A stretch of DNA of 59,976 bases, from positions 1-59,976 of the forward strand of contig NZ_FWER01000031.1 of NCBI RefSeq assembly GCF_900169785.1, read 5' to 3'. A program made the translations under genes and the position numbers. The notes under the pieces are model-generated. The model saw nothing but the letters and a program-made list of their open reading frames with translations. It had not been told where the DNA came from and did not search any database. This document shows positions 17,112-26,584 of this stretch, in pieces. The first letter of the stretch is position 1, and the number at the start of each line of letters is the position of its first letter. The stretch is from Rhizobium sullae. GTDB taxonomy: Bacteria; Pseudomonadota; Alphaproteobacteria; Rhizobiales; Rhizobiaceae.

Positions 17112-20100
17112 TCACCGGAAATCCCGCGTCTTCACCTTGATCGCCTCGAGATGCAGATAGGGATCCACGATATCCCTCGGACGCAGCCCCTTCGACAACC
17201 CGCGTGGATCGGGTCTCGGCGCACCATGATGAAACTCGTCGCCACGCCCATGCGGCAACGGAAACGCCATGTCCCGATCGCCAACGCTTGCGAGTTCCGC
17301 TGACAGATCGATCAGCCGGTGGGCGACCAGATGCACGACGTCCCCTTCCCGCTGGATGCGGCCATAAACGCCGATCATACCTGCGCCGAGAACGATCTTG
17401 CGGTACTTCTCGAACACTTTCACCCAGACGACGAGATTGGCGATGCCGGTCTCGTCTTCGAGCGTGATGAACATGACACCCTTGGCGGAGCCCGGCCGCT
17501 GGCGGACGAGAACAAGGCCGGCGGCCTCCAGCCACTTGCCGTCGCGCGCCTGCATCGCCTCTGAGCAAGTGACGATACGCCGGCGGTTGAGATCGGCACG
17601 CAGGAATGACAGCGGATGGCTCCGTAGTGTCAACCCGACATGACCATAATCCTCGACCACCTCGCCGCCTGCCGTCATCGGCCTGAGCGCCACGATCGGC
17701 TCATCGATCTCCACCACGGTCGCGTTCTCCCGAGCCGATGCGGCGGCAAACAGTGGCAGCGGCTCGTCGCGCAGCGCTTTGATCGCCCAGAGCGCCTCTC
17801 GCCGGGCAAGTTTCAGCGACGGCTGGAAGGCATCGGCTTCCGCAAGCTCAACGAGCGAGGCCGCCGGCACGCCGGCGCGGCGCCAGAGATCATCGACCGA
17901 GACGAAGGGCTGGTCGGCGCGTGCGGTGATGATCGCCGCGGCGTCGGCATTGGCAAGACCCTTGACCATGCGCAGACCCAATCGAACGGCAAACCGGTCT
18001 TCGTCGTCCGTCGGCTCCAGCGTGCAGTCCCAACGGCTGGCGTTGACGCAGACAGGGCGCACCTCGACACCATGATTGCGGGCGTCGCGGACGATCTGGG
18101 CCGGTGCGTAAAAACCCATCGGCTGGGCATTGAGGAGAGCGGCGCAGAAAACGTCGGGATGCCAGCATTTCAGCCAGGAGGACGCGTAGGCGATCAACGC
18201 GAAGGAGGCCGCGTGGCTTTCCGGAAATCCGTAGCTGCCGAAGCCTTCGAGCTGCTTGAACGTCTTTACCGCAAATTCCGGCTCATAGCCGTTTGCCACC
18301 ATGCCGGCGATCAGTTTTTTCCCGAATTTCGATACCCCACCGGTATGCTTGAAGGTCGCCATGGCGCGGCGCAACTGATCGGCCTCTCCCGGCGTGAAAC
18401 CGGCGCATTCAATCGCCACGCGCATTGCCTGCTCCTGGAAGAGCGGCACACCGAGCGTCTTGCCGAGCACCTTTTCCAGTTCGGGCTTGGGATAATCCAC
18501 CTTCTCCTTGCCCTCACGGCGACGAAGATAGGGATGCACCATGTCGCCCTGGATCGGGCCGGGGCGGACGATCGCCACCTCGATGACGAGGTCATAGAAG
18601 GTGCGTGGCTTGATCCGCGGCAGCATCGACATCTGCGCCCGGCTTTCGATCTGGAAAGTGCCAAGTGTGTCGGCCTTTCTGATCATCGCATAGGTGCGTG
18701 GATCCTCCGCCGGGATGGTCGCCAGATCGACAGTGATGCCCTTATGCTCGCCAAGCAGATTGAAGCCGCGCTTCATGCAGGAGAGCATGCCGAGCGCCAG
18801 GCAGTCGACTTTCATGAATTTCAAGATGTCGATGTCGTCCTTGTCCCATTCGATCACCTGGCGGTCGACCATCGCCGCCGGCTCGATCGGCACGAGTTCA
18901 TCCAGGCGGTCACGGGTAAGCACGAAGCCGCCGGGATGCTGCGAGAGATGGCGCGGGGCGCCCATCAGTTGCCGGGCGAGATCCACTGTCAGGCGCAGGC
19001 GCCGGTCGCCAAGGTTCAGATTGAGATCCTCGGCATGCTTGGCACCGACATCCTCGCCCCAGCCCCAGACCTGCGACGACAGCATCTTCGTCATATCCTC
19101 CGGCAGGCCTAACGCCTTGCCGACGTCGCGGACAGCCCCCTTCGAGCGATAGCGGATGACGGTCGAACACAAAGCAGCATGGTCGCGACCATAGGTGTCG
19201 AACACCCATTGCATGACGATCTCGCGCCGTTCGTGCTCGAAATCGACGTCGATATCGGGCGGCTCGCGGCGCTGTTCCGAAACGAAGCGCTCGAACAGCA
19301 GGTCGTTGCGGTCCGGATCGATCGAGGTAACGCCAAGCACATAACAGACAGCGGAATTGGCGGCCGATCCCCTGCCCTGACAAAGAATGTCCTTTGAGCG
19401 AGCAAAGCGGACGATCGAGTTCACCGTCAGGAAGTATGGTGCGTATTCGAGCTTCTCGATCAGTCGCAGCTCGTGCTCGAGGTTCTTGCGCACCTTGTCC
19501 GGCAGGCCTTCGGGATAACGCTCAGCCGCCCCTTCCCAGGTGAGTTGCTCCAGCGTCTGCTGCGGTGTCAGTTCCGGATGCGAGCGTTCCTCCGGATATT
19601 GATAGGCGAGTTCGTCGAGCGAGAAACGGCAGCGCTCGATGATTTCGATGGTGCGGGCAAGCGCCTCCGGATAGCGGTTAAAGAGCCGCGCCATTTCTTC
19701 CGGCGGTTTTAGATAGCGATCGGCATGCCGTTCACGCCTAAAGCCGGCATCGTCGATCGTGATGTTGTGGCGGATGCAGGTGACGACATCCTGCAGGATG
19801 CGTCGCTCGGGATCGTGAAACAGCACGTCATTGGTCACCACCGTCGGCACCCGCGCCGCCGCCGCCATGTTCGACAGTTCGTGCAGACGCAGTTGATCGT
19901 TCGGCCTTCGGCGCAGCGTCAGTGCCAGATAGGCGCGATCACCGAAGGCCTCGCGCAGGCGACGCAGGTTGAGAGCGCAGGTCTCATCGGCGTGGTCCGG
20001 GATGAAGACGGCAATCAGCCCCTGGCCATAGGCGACGAGATCTGCCCAATCGAGGCGGCATTTCGCCTTGCCGGCGCGTTTCTTGCCGAGCGACAGCAAA

Positions 20101-20381
20101 CGGCAGAGCCGCGCATAGGCCGGCCGGTCAGTCGGATAGACAAGCACCGACAGACCGTCGGTGAGATCAAGGCGACAGCCGACGATCAGCCGGACGCCGG
20201 TATCCCTGGCCGCCTGATGAGCGCGGACGATACCGGCGAGCGAATTGCGATCGACGATCGCCAAGGCCTCGATGCCGAGTCCGGCCGCCCGCGCGAACAG
20301 TTCCTCGCAGGAGGACGCTCCGCGCAGGAACGAAAAGTGCGAGGTGACCTGCAGTTCGGCATATCGTTCAGTTGCCGTCAT
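17112..20381 (-). CDS. dnaE2: Error-prone DNA polymerase DnaE2
   Basis: 1089 residues, the usual DnaE2 length. N-terminal PHP domain (SHFSFLRGASSCEEL; AIVDRNSLAGIVRAH), C-family polymerase palm with GRGSAANSAVCYVLG and the catalytic acids in PPDIDVDFEHERR, then thumb, fingers (GSYGFPESHAASFALIAY), and a C-terminal OB fold. The ATG at 20381 overlaps the imuB stop (ATGA), which fixes the start. Together with ImuA and ImuB it forms the alphaproteobacterial damage-inducible mutasome that does translesion synthesis. Probably transcribed from the LexA-controlled promoter upstream of imuA. Confidence 0.97.
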   Translation of the reverse strand: MTATERYAELQVTSHFSFLRGASSCEELFARAAGLGIEALAIVDRNSLAGIVRAHQAARDTGVRLIVGCRLDLTDGLSVLVYPTDRPAYARLCRLLSLGKKRAGKAKCRLDWADLVAYGQGLIAVFIPDHADETCALNLRRLREAFGDRAYLALTLRRRPNDQLRLHELSNMAAAARVPTVVTNDVLFHDPERRILQDVVTCIRHNITIDDAGFRRERHADRYLKPPEEMARLFNRYPEALARTIEIIERCRFSLDELAYQYPEERSHPELTPQQTLEQLTWEGAAERYPEGLPDKVRKNLEHELRLIEKLEYAPYFLTVNSIVRFARSKDILCQGRGSAANSAVCYVLGVTSIDPDRNDLLFERFVSEQRREPPDIDVDFEHERREIVMQWVFDTYGRDHAALCSTVIRYRSKGAVRDVGKALGLPEDMTKMLSSQVWGWGEDVGAKHAEDLNLNLGDRRLRLTVDLARQLMGAPRHLSQHPGGFVLTRDRLDELVPIEPAAMVDRQVIEWDKDDIDILKFMKVDCLALGMLSCMKRGFNLLGEHKGITVDLATIPAEDPRTYAMIRKADTLGTFQIESRAQMSMLPRIKPRTFYDLVIEVAIVRPGPIQGDMVHPYLRRREGKEKVDYPKPELEKVLGKTLGVPLFQEQAMRVAIECAGFTPGEADQLRRAMATFKHTGGVSKFGKKLIAGMVANGYEPEFAVKTFKQLEGFGSYGFPESHAASFALIAYASSWLKCWHPDVFCAALLNAQPMGFYAPAQIVRDARNHGVEVRPVCVNASRWDCTLEPTDDEDRFAVRLGLRMVKGLANADAAAIITARADQPFVSVDDLWRRAGVPAASLVELAEADAFQPSLKLARREALWAIKALRDEPLPLFAAASARENATVVEIDEPIVALRPMTAGGEVVEDYGHVGLTLRSHPLSFLRADLNRRRIVTCSEAMQARDGKWLEAAGLVLVRQRPGSAKGVMFITLEDETGIANLVVWVKVFEKYRKIVLGAGMIGVYGRIQREGDVVHLVAHRLIDLSAELASVGDRDMAFPLPHGRGDEFHHGAPRPDPRGLSKGLRPRDIVDPYLHLEAIKVKTRDFR

Positions 20382-21901
20382 CCGAATATCCCATGGAGGA
20401 ACCATTTGTGGCTGCCGGTTTCGCTGTGCTCACCGTCACCGGCGCGAAAGATCCAGTAGCGTTCGCCTGCTTCGTCCTCGACCTGGAAGTAATCGCGGAC
20501 CGCGACCAGTTCGGCATCGCGTTTCCACCACTCCCCGAACACGCGCTCGGGACCATCGGCGCGCTTGACGCGGCGTCGAGTGCCCCGCCAGGTGAAGCTG
20601 ACCGGCGGATGATCGGGCAACAGCGCCATCGTTTCGATCGGCTCGGGATGCTTGAGCAGTCGGGCAGGTCGCGGCCAGTGATCCGGCCAGGTCTCGCCAT
20701 TGTCCGGCATCATCGGCGCCACGCGGGTAACGGAACGCTCGGGCACATCGCTGGCAACCGGCGCGAAACGATAGAGCCGCCTCTCGCCGATGCGGTTGCC
20801 AAGGATGTCGATCAACCCGGAAACATCGGCTTCCGGTTCCTCGACCAGCGACGAGATCACCTGCCGCGCGACGAGCGGTTCGGCATGGGTCGCCGTCAGC
20901 GACATGATCTCGATGCCGAAGCCGGGATCGATGGTCTCGATCCGGTCGGTGATCAACCGCGTCAGCCGCTTGACGTCGCGAACCGGCGTCGCGGTTCCGG
21001 CCCGGATGGCCTGATAGGAGCTGTCGACGCGGTGGAACAAGAGATCGACGCGGCGGGCGCCGAGACCTTTTTCCTCGAGCGCGTGACAGAGCTGGTCGAC
21101 GAGCTTGGCGGTATAGCGCGCGATTGTCTCGGCCGCGGCGATCGGCTCGCCAAAAGCACGGCGGACCTCGACCAGCTCCGGCGTGCGCACCGGATCGATC
21201 GGCTCGGCGATCCGTCCCATCGCCTGATCGAGACGGCGGCCGAGTTCCGGCCCGAAGCGAAGGGCCAGCGGGGCGCGCGGCTGGCTCGTAAGTTCGCCGA
21301 CCGTGTTGAAGCCGAGAACCCGAAGACCATCGACGATGGCTGGGTCGACCCGCAGCGCGGCGATCGGCAGATCTCGGATGGCGTCAGCCTGCCTACCCGG
21401 CGGAACGACAAGCGTCGGGTTGGCCCGGAATCGCGCACTGGCATGGGCGGCACCCCAGGTGTCTGCGACTGCCGCGCGTGCGGCAATGCCCGAGGCGAAG
21501 AAGCGGTTGACCATGCCCGATAGCATCAGCTCCTCGCCGCCATGCAGGTGATCGGCGCCGGTCGTGTCGATCACCAGACTGTCAGGCGGATCGGCGGCAA
21601 CGATCGGCGCATAGCGTTGCAGCGCCCAGAGCGCCAGACGTTCGAGCGCCTCGGTATCGGCGGCCGGATCCGCATCCATGACGACGAGGCCGGTCACCAG
21701 TGCCTGCGCCTTGGTTGCCGGCATCCCGATCCGCAAGCCGGCCGCGCGTGCTGCCTGATCGACGGCCAGCACGACGCGCCGCCTCTGCTGGCGGCCGATT
21801 AGGACGAGCGGCGTCTCAGGCGGAGGCGCGGCGTCGCCCAATCTCCGTCTGAGGCGATCCGTGGACCACATCGGAAGGAAGAGCGATACGACCCTTGGCA
21901 T
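20378..21901 (-). CDS. imuB: ImuB, Y-family polymerase-like mutasome protein
   Basis: 507 residues from MPRVVSLFLPMWSTDRLRRR. It has a Y-family polymerase fold but, as known for ImuB, lacks the catalytic acids: the position of the DxD motif of DinB reads LFLPMW. Conserved points include VIDTTGADHLHGGE and the little-finger region; the C-terminus continues past the polymerase fold. It links DnaE2 and ImuA to the sliding clamp in the established model. Its start lies inside the imuA 3' end (86-base overlap) and its stop overlaps the dnaE2 start. Confidence 0.95.
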   Translation of the reverse strand: MPRVVSLFLPMWSTDRLRRRLGDAAPPPETPLVLIGRQQRRRVVLAVDQAARAAGLRIGMPATKAQALVTGLVVMDADPAADTEALERLALWALQRYAPIVAADPPDSLVIDTTGADHLHGGEELMLSGMVNRFFASGIAARAAVADTWGAAHASARFRANPTLVVPPGRQADAIRDLPIAALRVDPAIVDGLRVLGFNTVGELTSQPRAPLALRFGPELGRRLDQAMGRIAEPIDPVRTPELVEVRRAFGEPIAAAETIARYTAKLVDQLCHALEEKGLGARRVDLLFHRVDSSYQAIRAGTATPVRDVKRLTRLITDRIETIDPGFGIEIMSLTATHAEPLVARQVISSLVEEPEADVSGLIDILGNRIGERRLYRFAPVASDVPERSVTRVAPMMPDNGETWPDHWPRPARLLKHPEPIETMALLPDHPPVSFTWRGTRRRVKRADGPERVFGEWWKRDAELVAVRDYFQVEDEAGERYWIFRAGDGEHSETGSHKWFLHGIFG

Positions 21902-22577
21902 CTGGGGCCTCCACTTCAAAATCAGCACTTTCACCGGCGCGACAGCGGATAAGTTCAAGCAGCCAGCGGGCGCGGCCGATGCCTGGAACCGGCAAGGGAG
22001 AAGACGGCAATACCGAGACGCGCCAGCGTGTAACCGATGCGGTCGGCTGCCCGAAGTCGGAAGCCTCGGTCTGCCGCCGCCAGCGGCGGATGGCGATGCC
22101 GATCGTGCCTGAACTTTCGGCGGCAAGCTGCAGCCGGCGGGACGCTGTTATCGAGAGCCGTGCCAGTTCGCCGACGACAGCGCCAAGCCCGCCATGGCGC
22201 AGTCCCTCCTCAATGCAGGAAAGTAGTGCCTTCTCGTCACCCGCTTCGACATAGATGACCCGCCCAGGCAGCAGGCCCACCTGGGCAAGTGCCGGTGCGA
22301 AGAGGTCCGGCCGTGTCACGCACCAGAGCACCTTGCCCTTGGTACGCGCCGCGATCCCGGCGGCAAACAGTGCTGCCGCGGCGCCATCGATCGCGCCATT
22401 GCCGCCGCCAGCAACCTCATGCAGCGCACCCAGCGCCAGCCCGCCTCCCGGCAGCCGGCGGTCGATCGCCGGAACGGCGAATGGAAGTGTCGCCCGACCA
22501 CGAACCACCCCGCCCTCCAGCCGCTCGATGCGTTCGCGCAGCTCGGCGATGATAGGGTTGACGGCGCGGTCACGCAT
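21816..22577 (-). CDS. imuA: ImuA, RecA-like mutasome protein
   Basis: 253 residues. A RecA/SulA-like P-loop-type fold: LPFAVPAIDRRLPGGGLALGALHEV, then FAAGIAARTKGKVLWCVTRPDLFAPAL. First gene of imuA-imuB-dnaE2. Start ATG at 22577 or GTG at 22589; a GAGGAGG site is close upstream. A perfect GTTC-N7-GTTC LexA box lies at 22625-22639, 48 bases before the ATG. ImuA is required for ImuB/DnaE2-dependent mutagenesis in relatives. Confidence 0.95.
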   Translation of the reverse strand: MRDRAVNPIIAELRERIERLEGGVVRGRATLPFAVPAIDRRLPGGGLALGALHEVAGGGNGAIDGAAAALFAAGIAARTKGKVLWCVTRPDLFAPALAQVGLLPGRVIYVEAGDEKALLSCIEEGLRHGGLGAVVGELARLSITASRRLQLAAESSGTIGIAIRRWRRQTEASDFGQPTASVTRWRVSVLPSSPLPVPGIGRARWLLELIRCRAGESADFEVEAPDAKGRIALPSDVVHGSPQTEIGRRRASA

Positions 22578-22624
22578 GCGAAATGGCACCTCCTCGGGCT
22601 TGCAACGGTAGAAACTGCTGATAT

Positions 22625-22639
22625 GTTCCCTATTTGTTC
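22625..22639. promoter_or_regulatory. LexA (SOS) box for the imuABC operon
   Basis: GTTC-CCTATTT-GTTC fits the alphaproteobacterial LexA consensus GTTCN7GTTC exactly and lies just upstream of imuA. It predicts induction of imuA-imuB-dnaE2 by DNA damage. Confidence 0.85.
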
Positions 22640-22903
22640 TTAAACCGAACAGGAGTCAATCAACCCTCGAGCGACTCTTCTGGGTTGAATGGTCATTCAA
22701 CTTGTGGACGAGGCTCCGTGCTTGAGGATTCGCTGATCAAATACAGCGGGATAGGGACGCGATCATCCGCACGATCCTATCCCCAAATTTCGATGGGCGG
22801 CAGAGAGGGTGGTCGTTCGCGATGCCAGGATCGTTCGCTCACTGCTGCTCAATCCCGGCGCAGGTTCGGATAAGATGGATAGCCGTAAAGTGAAAGGAAA
22901 TGC
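22640..22903. other. imuA-dinB divergent intergenic region
   Basis: It carries a 7-bp inverted repeat (GTTGAAT 22684-22690 / ATTCAAC 22695-22701, four-base loop). No second LexA box of either GTTCN7GTTC or GAACN7GAAC form was found before dinB. No gene seen. Confidence 0.5.
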
Positions 22904-24040
22904 ATGTTGATCGCGCGGGAGCCGGACGGCGATGGCAGGAGCGGAACCGATGTGGTTCCCTCACCTGCCGGTGGCGTGCGCAAGATTCTGCATGTGGACA
23001 TGGACGCGTTCTATGCCTCTGTCGAGCAGCGCGATAATCTGGAGCTCCGCGGCAAACCGGTCGCTGTCGGCTATCCGGAGGCGCGGGGCGTGGTCGCCGC
23101 CGCCAGTTACGAGGCACGCAAATTCGGTGTCCATTCGGCGATGCCCTCGGTGACCGCCAGGCGCAAATGTCCAGAGCTGATCTTCGTGCCACACCGCTTC
23201 GACGTCTACCGGGCGGTCTCAGAGCAGATTCATGCGATCTTTTCCGAATACACGCACCTGATCGAACCGCTGTCGCTCGACGAAGCCTATCTCGACGTCA
23301 CCGAAAACCTCAAGGGCATGGAGTTCGCAACCGAGATCGCCGAGCAAATTCGCGCGAGGATCAGGGCCGAGACCGGACTTACAGCGTCGGCCGGTGTTTC
23401 GTACAACAAATTCCTCGCCAAGATGGCCTCCGACCAGCGCAAGCCCGACGGATTGTTTGTCATCACGCCGAAGCAGGGTCCAGCCTTCGTCGAGGCCCTG
23501 CCCGTCAAGAAATTCCACGGTGTCGGACCCGCGACAGCTGAGAAGATGCTGAGGCTCGGGATTGAGACCGGCGCGGATCTGAAAGCCCGCGATCGCGCCT
23601 TCCTGCAGCAGCAGTTCGGGAAATCGGGACCATATTTCTACTGGATCGCCCGCGGTATCGACGAGCGCGAGGTGAAGCCGGATCGCGTCCGCAAATCCAT
23701 CGGCGCCGAGGATACGTTTCGGAAGGACATTCATGATCTCGAAGCCGCCCGCGCTGCCTTGCAGCCATTGATCGACAAGGTCTGGCGCTACTGCGAGGCC
23801 AACGGCATTCGCGGTAAGACCGTGACGCTGAAGGTGAAGTGGGGAGATTTCACCCAGATTACCAGGAGCAAGACCGCAGCCGTACCGGCTACGAGCGCGG
23901 TCGAAATCGCTGCCATTGCGGAGCTGTTGCTCTTGCCGATCTTTCCTGTTCCGAAGGGAATCCGACTGCTGGGCGTGACCCTATCGTCCCTCGACCATGA
24001 TGATGAGAAAGACAAACCGCAGCTCGCACTTGCTTTATGA
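22904..24040 (+). CDS. dinB: DNA polymerase IV (DinB)
   Basis: 378-residue Y-family polymerase. The first catalytic acids are in ILHVDMDAFYASVE, the second pair in EPLSLDEAYLDVT, and the steric-gate region is FYASVE. The helix-hairpin-helix is in KFHGVGPATAEKM; the little finger is GKTVTLKVKWGDFTQITRS. GGAAATGC precedes the ATG. Known role: translesion synthesis past minor-groove lesions. The last residues (QLALAL) may be a weak clamp-binding motif. It is divergent from the imuABC unit, so three translesion polymerase-related genes lie together. Confidence 0.96.
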   Translation: MLIAREPDGDGRSGTDVVPSPAGGVRKILHVDMDAFYASVEQRDNLELRGKPVAVGYPEARGVVAAASYEARKFGVHSAMPSVTARRKCPELIFVPHRFDVYRAVSEQIHAIFSEYTHLIEPLSLDEAYLDVTENLKGMEFATEIAEQIRARIRAETGLTASAGVSYNKFLAKMASDQRKPDGLFVITPKQGPAFVEALPVKKFHGVGPATAEKMLRLGIETGADLKARDRAFLQQQFGKSGPYFYWIARGIDEREVKPDRVRKSIGAEDTFRKDIHDLEAARAALQPLIDKVWRYCEANGIRGKTVTLKVKWGDFTQITRSKTAAVPATSAVEIAAIAELLLLPIFPVPKGIRLLGVTLSSLDHDDEKDKPQLALAL

Positions 24041-24254
24041 ATCGCATCGCCCGGATCCATTTGCTCTCATCCGTACTACTTTTCGGACTGAAACTTTATC
24101 GCGCATCTCCATACTGTCGCACAACCGTGGTAGATTTCGGCCAGCCAATGGCTGAAGGCGGGTGTGCGCGGCCTTTTCGCGCCCACCATCGAAGCCTTCT
24201 ACCGCCGCGGGCCGCATTGCGCTGGAGAACTTCTATGAAGACGTCGAGGAAAGG

Positions 24255-24520
24255 GCTTAACCTTGGGGCTTGGGACGCAATGGACCTGGGATGGAAGCTG
24301 GCTGCCACGATCCGCGGCGATGCGCCGGTTGGTCTGCTCGACAGCTATGTGAGCGAACGGCATCCGGTGGGAGCACGGGTCCTTGACCGGTCGCACGCGC
24401 AGGTCGCATTCATGCGGCCAAGCGGGGTTCACGCGCGCTTGAAGCCATCATCCGTGATCTAATCGACGGGCGTGACGGAGCGACCTATTTCGCCGAGCGC
24501 GTCTGGGGGTGTCTCTCCTT
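24255..24520 (+). pseudogene. FAD-dependent aromatic monooxygenase remnant
   Basis: The fragment begins LNLGAWDAMDLGWKLAAT and continues GLLDSYVSERHPVGARVL, the classic FAD_binding_3 hydroxylase pattern after the second nucleotide motif. At about 24433 the frame shifts by one base and continues ALEAIIRDLIDGRDGATYFAERVWG to about 24515, then loses similarity. The N-terminal FAD domain and C-terminus are gone. It shares its last frame with the open frame in front of the regulator at 24759. Confidence 0.7.
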
Positions 24521-24758
24521 TGACGCTGCTTTGACGGTAGGGTGCTACGGCCGGTTTGCGAAATTACCCAGAGGAATTCAGCCGGTTATGCTTCAGTTCG
24601 ACCATCGCCAAAGCATCAATATGCCTTTCGGAATCCCGATTTCCCTTCCCGGTGGCTTGCCTGGCGCCGCAATTATGGCAGACTGGTCTGCGGATGCTAG
24701 GTCTTCGGGCTGCCAAACGAGCGCGTCGGAGGCAACGGGGGCGGGGCCTGTGGATCGC

Positions 24759-26543
24759 ATGGACAAGGAGCAAAATCCGTTTCGGATGTTCCTGCTCGGG
24801 CCTTTTGCCCTTGTGGACGCTGGAGGGCGGCCGGTTACTCCGAAATCCAAAAAAGCCCAGGCTCTTCTGGCGATGCTTGCATTGTCCGCTCGGGGCTCGC
24901 GCTCGAGAATCTGGCTTAGGGACAAGCTGTGGAGCGATCGCTCCGACGACCAGGCTGCAGCTAGTCTGCGCCAGGCCCTTTTGGACATTCATAAGACTTT
25001 GGGGCCGGCACGTGACCTTTTGATCGCGGATAAGAATACCGTTTGGCTGGATATGGACCGACTCGTACTCGACACCGACCTGGTGGTTCGGATGGAGCGG
25101 TCGGCCGACCAAATCACCGACGAATTGCTCGAAGGTATCGACATCCGCGATCCGGAGTTCGAGGACTGGTTGGCGCTGGAACGGCAGAACTGGTATCGCC
25201 GGCTCGATGAAGGACAAGTTCACGATGTATTCGAGCCGCGACAGCAGCCGAGCCGCGATATCGCCAAACATTCCGCCCTGCTGCCATTAACAGGCGCCCC
25301 GGATATGCCGAGACAAGGCAAAGCCCTGGAAATCGCCAGCAGCAACTCATATCGGGGGCCAGGCGACGGTGGCTGGCAATGGATCATGGCCCTTCAGTCC
25401 CCCATCGTGGTGGGTGCCGGAGAGGGCGGACAAATTGCCGCGACACGGTTCCAAAACCTCATTGCAAAAGCCATCATCGACGGACTGGGCATTGGCGTCA
25501 CCGACCTCTCCTTCACCTTGCCGGATATTGAACAGCGCGAACAGCAGATCAGCCTTCCGATATTTCTACAGCTTCGCCTGACGTTTGACGGTGACATGGT
25601 GCTGATCGAACTGGTGATGAAGCATCTGATCAACAACCGTATTCATTGGCTGGGCAGTCAGGCAATCAGCCGCACGCAGTTTGAGCGAGGCGAGTTCGGT
25701 ACCGCTGCTGCGTTGATCAGCCAGGCCGTCGATCAGCTGGCCTATTTCCAGGAGATCCAGGCAAACGATGGCCGACTGTCGCAAGACGGCCTCCTGATCG
25801 ACGCCGTCAATGCGATCTTTCGGCTGTCCCGCGGCGATTTAGATAACGCGGAGCGGCGCCTGGAAGAACAGATCCAGTATCAGCCGCGGTCATCGACGTT
25901 TGCCTGGCTGTCATTCATTCGAACTTTCCAGGTCGGCCAACGTTTCAACGCGCTCGACGCGCATCTGATCGAGGAAGCCCAGGTCTATGCGCGCAAGGCG
26001 CTGGAGCTCGATCCGCAGAATTCCGTGTCGCTCGCGCTCGTCGGCCACGTCCATTCGTTCCTGTTCGGCGAATATGACTATGCGGCTAACCTGTTCGAAA
26101 AATCAATCCGCCTGAACCCGGCTCTGCCGCTCAGCTGGGATCTCTACGCCATGCTTCATTGCTATGCAGGCCAGCCCGATAAGGCCGTGGCCATGGCGCG
26201 TTGGGTACAAGAGCTCGGCGTCTACAGCCCGCACAGATACTACTTCGACACGACCAAGTGCATTGCAGCAGCGCTTGCAGGCGATCATGCCGCAGCCGTA
26301 GCTGCAGGCGAAGAAGCCCTGCGGTCACGGCCGAACTTCAACAGCCTGCTGCGCTATCTTGCCTCCAGTCATGCCCATTCCGGCGATCTCGGCGGCGCGC
26401 GCCATTACCTGCAGCGTCTTGAGGTGGTCGAGGGCGGCTTCTCCATCAATGCCTTGCGCGGCAGCGGCTATCCGCTGCTCAACACAGGCGGCGGCCAGAT
26501 CTTGATCGACGGCCTGCTCAAGGCAGGCGCCAAGCTGCGCTGA
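24759..26543 (+). CDS. SARP-like winged-helix regulator with TPR repeats
   Basis: 594 residues from MDKEQNPF. Residues about 8-100 are an OmpR/SARP-type winged helix (FLLGPFALVDAGGRPVTPKS; LLAMLALS; LRDKLWSDRSDDQAAASLRQ), then a BTAD-like stretch with DWLALERQ, a middle domain like the TolB-type domain found in adenylate-cyclase-family proteins, and TPR repeats from about 330 to the end. An upstream in-frame TTG at 24531 would fuse it to the monooxygenase remnant and is rejected. Starts at 24588 and 24675 remain possible. It lies 41 bp before the PAP2-like gene and is probably the local activator. Confidence 0.8.
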   Translation: MDKEQNPFRMFLLGPFALVDAGGRPVTPKSKKAQALLAMLALSARGSRSRIWLRDKLWSDRSDDQAAASLRQALLDIHKTLGPARDLLIADKNTVWLDMDRLVLDTDLVVRMERSADQITDELLEGIDIRDPEFEDWLALERQNWYRRLDEGQVHDVFEPRQQPSRDIAKHSALLPLTGAPDMPRQGKALEIASSNSYRGPGDGGWQWIMALQSPIVVGAGEGGQIAATRFQNLIAKAIIDGLGIGVTDLSFTLPDIEQREQQISLPIFLQLRLTFDGDMVLIELVMKHLINNRIHWLGSQAISRTQFERGEFGTAAALISQAVDQLAYFQEIQANDGRLSQDGLLIDAVNAIFRLSRGDLDNAERRLEEQIQYQPRSSTFAWLSFIRTFQVGQRFNALDAHLIEEAQVYARKALELDPQNSVSLALVGHVHSFLFGEYDYAANLFEKSIRLNPALPLSWDLYAMLHCYAGQPDKAVAMARWVQELGVYSPHRYYFDTTKCIAAALAGDHAAAVAAGEEALRSRPNFNSLLRYLASSHAHSGDLGGARHYLQRLEVVEGGFSINALRGSGYPLLNTGGGQILIDGLLKAGAKLR

Positions 26544-26584
26544 ACCCAGGACAATTCTTCATATCATCGCGCAAGGAGGCTGCA

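Noticed and set aside
17640..19112. Long open frame on the plus strand opposite dnaE2
   Set aside because: Antisense to a well-conserved polymerase, no ribosome site and no recognised protein; it results from high GC at codon position 3.
20372..21523. Open frame opposite imuB
   Set aside because: Antisense to imuB, which fits the imuA-imuB-dnaE2 cassette exactly.
24531..24758. TTG start extending the SARP-like regulator upstream
   Set aside because: The upstream codons overlap the monooxygenase remnant frame; the winged-helix domain begins after 24759.
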